Positions 6,725 through 8,666 of a stretch of 8,666 nt of DNA are shown piece by piece. Origin of the DNA: an uncultured bacterium (lineage in GTDB: Bacteria > Bacillota > Clostridia > Lachnospirales > Lachnospiraceae); the NCBI GenBank assembly GCA_905214855.1, contig CAJMNU010000063.1:1-8666 (forward strand), read 5' to 3'. The notes under the pieces were generated by a model. It was not told where the DNA came from. It saw nothing but the letters and a program-made list of their open reading frames with translations, and made no database searches. The position numbers and the translations under genes were made by a program. Position 1 is the stretch's first letter. Each line of letters begins with the position of its first letter.

Positions 6725-7912
6725 ATGAATATGTTTCAGTCATTTTTAATTAAATATGCCGAGATAGGAACAAAAGGCAAAAATAGATATATGTTCGAAG
6801 ATGCCTTAGTACGCCAGATCCGTACCGTATTAAAACGGGTTGATGGAGAATTTAAGGTGACAAAAGAATCCGGGCGTATCTATGTGATAGCAGAAGGAGA
6901 ATTTGAGTATGATGAGGCTGTGGAGGCACTTCAGACGGTATTTGGTATCGTAGAGATCTGCCCTATGATGCAGGTGGATGATAACGGATATGAAGATTTA
7001 AAACAACAGGTCCTTCACTATATGGATATCGTATATCCTGACAAACACCTTACCTTTAAGGTTGTGGCACGCCGTGGAAATAAGAATTATCCGGTTCATT
7101 CTGAACAGATGAACAGAGATTTAGGGGAAGCGATCCTCATGGCATTTCTAGATACAAAGGTGAATGTCCATACACCAGATGTAATGCTGCACGTAGAGGT
7201 TAGAAACCGTGTCAATATTTATTCCCTGCGAATTCCGGGACCGGGTGGTATGCCGCTTGGAACAAATGGAAAAGCAATGCTTTTGCTTTCCGGAGGAATT
7301 GACAGTCCGGTTGCCGGATGGATGGTGGCAAAGAGAGGTGTGGTTTTGGAAGCTACTTATTTCCATGCACCGCCATATACCAGTGAACGTGCAAAACAGA
7401 AGGTGATTGATCTGGCAAAATTGGTGGCAAGGTATTCAGGGGCTATCCGCCTGAATATTGTAAACTTTACAGATTGTCAGCTTTATATCTATGATCAGTG
7501 TCCACATGAGGAGTTGACAATCATTATGCGCCGTTATATGATGCGGATTGCAGAAAAATTGGCATATGACAGAGACTGTATGGCTTTGATCACAGGAGAG
7601 AGCATTGGTCAGGTTGCATCCCAGACAGTACAATCTTTGGTATGTACAAATGAAGTGTGTACTATGCCGGTATTTCGTCCACTCATCGGTTTTGATAAGC
7701 AGGACATTGTCGATATTGCAGAAAAGATCAAGACATATGAGACATCTGTACTTCCATTTGAAGACTGCTGTACTATTTTTGTGGCAAAACACCCTGTAAC
7801 AAAGCCAAATTTAAAAGTAATCCGTAAGTCAGAGACAAAATTAGGGGATAAAATGGAAGAGTTGGTACAGACTGCCATTGATACAGTGGAAGTGGTATGG
7901 TGTGCACCGTAA
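6725..7912 (+). CDS. thiI: tRNA 4-thiouridine synthase ThiI, short form without rhodanese domain
   Basis: ThiI adenylates U8 of tRNA and installs sulfur to make 4-thiouridine; in many bacteria it also feeds thiazole synthesis for thiamine. The 395-residue protein has an N-terminal ferredoxin-like domain (FLIKYAEIGTKGKNRYMFE), a THUMP RNA-binding domain over about residues 60-165, and a PP-loop ATP pyrophosphatase domain with SGGIDSPVAGW starting at residue 189. The cysteine needed for sulfur transfer should be C348 or C349 in FEDCCTIF. The E. coli enzyme is about 90 residues longer because of a C-terminal rhodanese domain, which is absent here. Such short forms receive sulfur directly from a partner desulfurase, matching the gene just upstream. 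The start is either ATG 6725 or ATG 6731; AGAGAGGA (6705-6712) suits either. It is the last plus-strand gene before a convergent gene. Confidence 0.95.
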   Translation: MNMFQSFLIKYAEIGTKGKNRYMFEDALVRQIRTVLKRVDGEFKVTKESGRIYVIAEGEFEYDEAVEALQTVFGIVEICPMMQVDDNGYEDLKQQVLHYMDIVYPDKHLTFKVVARRGNKNYPVHSEQMNRDLGEAILMAFLDTKVNVHTPDVMLHVEVRNRVNIYSLRIPGPGGMPLGTNGKAMLLLSGGIDSPVAGWMVAKRGVVLEATYFHAPPYTSERAKQKVIDLAKLVARYSGAIRLNIVNFTDCQLYIYDQCPHEELTIIMRRYMMRIAEKLAYDRDCMALITGESIGQVASQTVQSLVCTNEVCTMPVFRPLIGFDKQDIVDIAEKIKTYETSVLPFEDCCTIFVAKHPVTKPNLKVIRKSETKLGDKMEELVQTAIDTVEVVWCAP

Positions 7913-8012
7913 TGCTGTATTCTTTTAAGATATAAGGGCGAAAAGAAACAATATGTTCTAAGTGAGAAGTTTTGATCTGAGCAGATAGCTCTATTAAGAA
8001 AATAATAGAAAA

Positions 8013-8041
8013 AGAAGATTCCTGTTATACAGGAATCTTCT
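8013..8041 (-). terminator. Rho-independent terminator of the HPr-like gene
   Basis: The arms AGAAGATTCCTGT (8013-8025) and ACAGGAATCTTCT (8029-8041) are perfectly complementary over 13 bp around a TAT loop. Read on the minus strand, the stem is followed by TTTTTCTATTATTTTC, a good U-tract; on the plus strand no T-run follows. It therefore terminates the minus-strand HPr-like gene ending at 8092. It may still hinder readthrough from thiI, which has no separate terminator that I can see. Confidence 0.8.
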
Positions 8042-8051
8042 GGATATATAC

Positions 8052-8074
8052 CAAAAACGTCATATATGTTTTTG
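8052..8074. repeat. Small A/T-rich inverted repeat downstream of the HPr-like gene
   Basis: CAAAAAC (8052-8058) and GTTTTTG (8068-8074) are exact reverse complements around a 9-base spacer. The repeat lies between the stop codon of the HPr-like gene and its main terminator. The stem is A/T-rich and weak; it could be an accessory terminator on either strand. Confidence 0.3.
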
Positions 8075-8091
8075 TAAACTATCTAAAGTCA

Positions 8092-8325
8092 TTATTTGAT
8101 AATGTATGGGGATAAAACAGAAAGGATCTCATCTACATTGGACTCAGAATGAATGTTTAATTCAATCGGTTTAGATAAATCCAAGCTGAAGATTCCCATA
8201 ATGGATTTTGCATCAATGACATATCTGCCAGAAACCAAATCAAAATCACTATCAAATTTTGTCAGATCATTTACAAAAGATTTTACCTTATCAATAGAAT
8301 TAAGAGAAATACTAACTGTTTTCAT
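8092..8325 (-). CDS. HPr-like protein lacking the phosphorylatable active-site histidine
   Basis: The 77-residue protein has HPr length and fold signature. Residues 23-44 (from KFDSDFDL to AKSIMG) align without gaps with the KYDADVNL to LKSIMG region of Bacillus HPr. S41 falls on the regulatory serine (Ser46) that HPr kinase phosphorylates, and SLDLSKPIELNI matches the strand after it. The N-terminal part is different. HPr has GIHARPA with the PTS-phosphorylated His15 there; here the loop is about 3 residues shorter, reads NSIDKVKSF, and contains no histidine. The only histidine in the protein is H58, near the C-terminal part. It therefore cannot carry phosphate from Enzyme I in the usual way. 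Bacillus Crh is a precedent: it lacks His15, keeps Ser46 and acts as a CcpA cofactor. A similar regulatory role is inference. The start has a near-perfect AAGGAGG (8334-8340). It is convergent with thiI and divergent from mtaB. Confidence 0.82.
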   Translation of the reverse strand: MKTVSISLNSIDKVKSFVNDLTKFDSDFDLVSGRYVIDAKSIMGIFSLDLSKPIELNIHSESNVDEILSVLSPYIIK

Positions 8326-8360
8326 GAAAAAAACCTCCTTGATGTTTTACGGATAATGGT

Positions 8361-8385
8361 ATTGCATGATATTGTTACATGCAAT
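8361..8385. repeat. Perfect inverted repeat between the HPr-like gene and mtaB
   Basis: ATTGCATG (8361-8368) and CATGCAAT (8378-8385) are exact reverse complements separated by 9 bases, a 17-bp centre-to-centre spacing. In the predicted HPr-like transcript the arms fall at about +4 to +28; in the plus direction the left arm contains the candidate -35 of mtaB. A third ATTGCATG lies at 8432-8439. It could be an operator for a dimeric repressor or a 5'-leader hairpin; the sequence does not decide between them. Confidence 0.5.
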
Positions 8386-8392
8386 TTATGCT
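8363..8392 (+). promoter_or_regulatory. Candidate promoter of mtaB
   Basis: TTGCAT (8363-8368) and TATGCT (8387-8392) are spaced by 18 bases, each matching 4 of 6 consensus positions. The start would lie near 8399, giving a leader of about 84 nt. The -35 falls within the left arm of the inverted repeat at 8361-8385. It is only a moderate match, but mtaB must have a promoter here because the gene before it is on the opposite strand. Confidence 0.35.
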
Positions 8393-8395
8393 TTC

Positions 8396-8424
8396 ATTAT
8401 TACCAAGAAAAGGAGAAAAGTCAA
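8396..8424 (-). promoter_or_regulatory. Promoter of the HPr-like gene
   Basis: On the minus strand TTGACT (8424-8419) is followed after 17 bases by AATAAT (8401-8396), or after 16 bases by TAATAA. This is a good SigA-type promoter that would start near 8389, about 64 nt before the ATG and immediately upstream of the inverted repeat at 8361-8385. Confidence 0.6.
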
Positions 8425-8482
8425 TAGTGATATTGCATGAAAATCAATTTTAAACTGCAAATTAGAATGAGGAGACAGGAGA

Positions 8483-8666
8483 ATGAGAAAAGCAGCATTT
8501 CATAATCTGGGCTGTAAAGTAAATGCATACGAAGTAGAAGCGATGCAGCAGCTTCTGGAAAATGCAGGATATGAAACTGTTCCTTTTGAAGAAGGTGCAG
8601 ATGTTTATGTGATCAATACCTGTACGGTCACCAACATTGCAGACCGTAAATCCAGACAGATGCTTC
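8483..8666 (+). CDS. mtaB: tRNA (t6A37) methylthiotransferase MtaB, N-terminal part, 3' end outside window
   Basis: MtaB is a radical-SAM enzyme with two 4Fe-4S clusters that adds a methylthio group to t6A37 of tRNAs reading ANN codons. Only the first 61 codons are present, all in the N-terminal UPF0004 domain. They show FHNLGCKVNAYEVEAM with the first cluster cysteine (C11), and VINTCTVTNIADRKSRQM with the second (about C47). The wording CTVTNIADRKSRQ is typical of MtaB rather than MiaB or RimO. The ATG has an AGGAG ribosome binding site at 8470-8474. In Bacillus this gene follows rsmE directly; here the desulfurase/thiI genes and the HPr-like gene lie between. The SAM-radical and TRAM domains are beyond the window. 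Confidence 0.95.
   Translation, partial: MRKAAFHNLGCKVNAYEVEAMQQLLENAGYETVPFEEGADVYVINTCTVTNIADRKSRQML

Noticed and set aside
8013..8041. Plus-strand terminator for thiI at the 13-bp hairpin
   Set aside because: No T-run follows the stem on the plus strand, whereas a good one follows on the minus strand, so I assigned it to the HPr-like gene.
1..8666. tRNA or rRNA genes, CRISPR arrays, transposases, integrases, phage or toxin-antitoxin genes
   Set aside because: I looked for cloverleaf-like segments, regular short repeats and mobile-element protein motifs on both strands and found none.

Overview
The window looks like a chromosomal segment of a low-GC Gram-positive anaerobe, most likely a clostridium of the Lachnospiraceae type. 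The reasons are strong AGGAGG-type ribosome binding sites, A/T-rich codon choice, a ThiI without a rhodanese domain paired with a NifS-type cysteine desulfurase, and gene order. In Bacillus subtilis the dnaK operon runs hrcA-grpE-dnaK-dnaJ-prmA-rsmE-mtaB. The last four genes of that order are all present here in the same order and orientation, but they are separated by two insertions.

Layout. Positions 2-610 carry the 3' part of dnaJ (+). Positions 619-1509 hold an AraC-family regulator (-) that meets dnaJ tail to tail. It is divergent from uxuA (mannonate dehydratase, + 1749-2798), and the 239-bp gap between them carries a good promoter and a candidate regulator-binding inverted repeat. A hairpin terminator follows uxuA. 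A 371-bp gap (2799-3169) then restarts transcription for prmA (+ 3170-4126), rsmE (+ 4142-4900), an iron-sulfur-flavoprotein-like reductase (+ 4980-5561), a cysteine desulfurase (+ 5558-6715) and thiI (+ 6725-7912). This looks like one operon. After it comes a small divergent HPr-like gene on the minus strand (8092-8325) with its own terminator and promoter. The window ends in the first 61 codons of mtaB (+ 8483 onward).

Functional logic. Most of the genes serve translation: ribosomal protein L11 methylation (PrmA), 16S rRNA methylation (RsmE), tRNA 4-thiouridine (cysteine desulfurase plus ThiI) and ms2t6A37 of tRNA (MtaB). The AraC/uxuA pair is a self-contained hexuronate-catabolism module placed between dnaJ and prmA. 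The HPr-like protein keeps the region around the regulatory serine of HPr but has no active-site histidine, so it cannot be an ordinary PTS phosphocarrier.

I see no tRNA, rRNA, CRISPR array, transposase or phage gene, and no clearly new multi-gene system. The most interesting items are the histidine-less HPr-like protein, the two interruptions of the dnaJ-prmA-rsmE-mtaB backbone, and recurring ATTGCAT-type motifs and inverted repeats in the intergenic regions.
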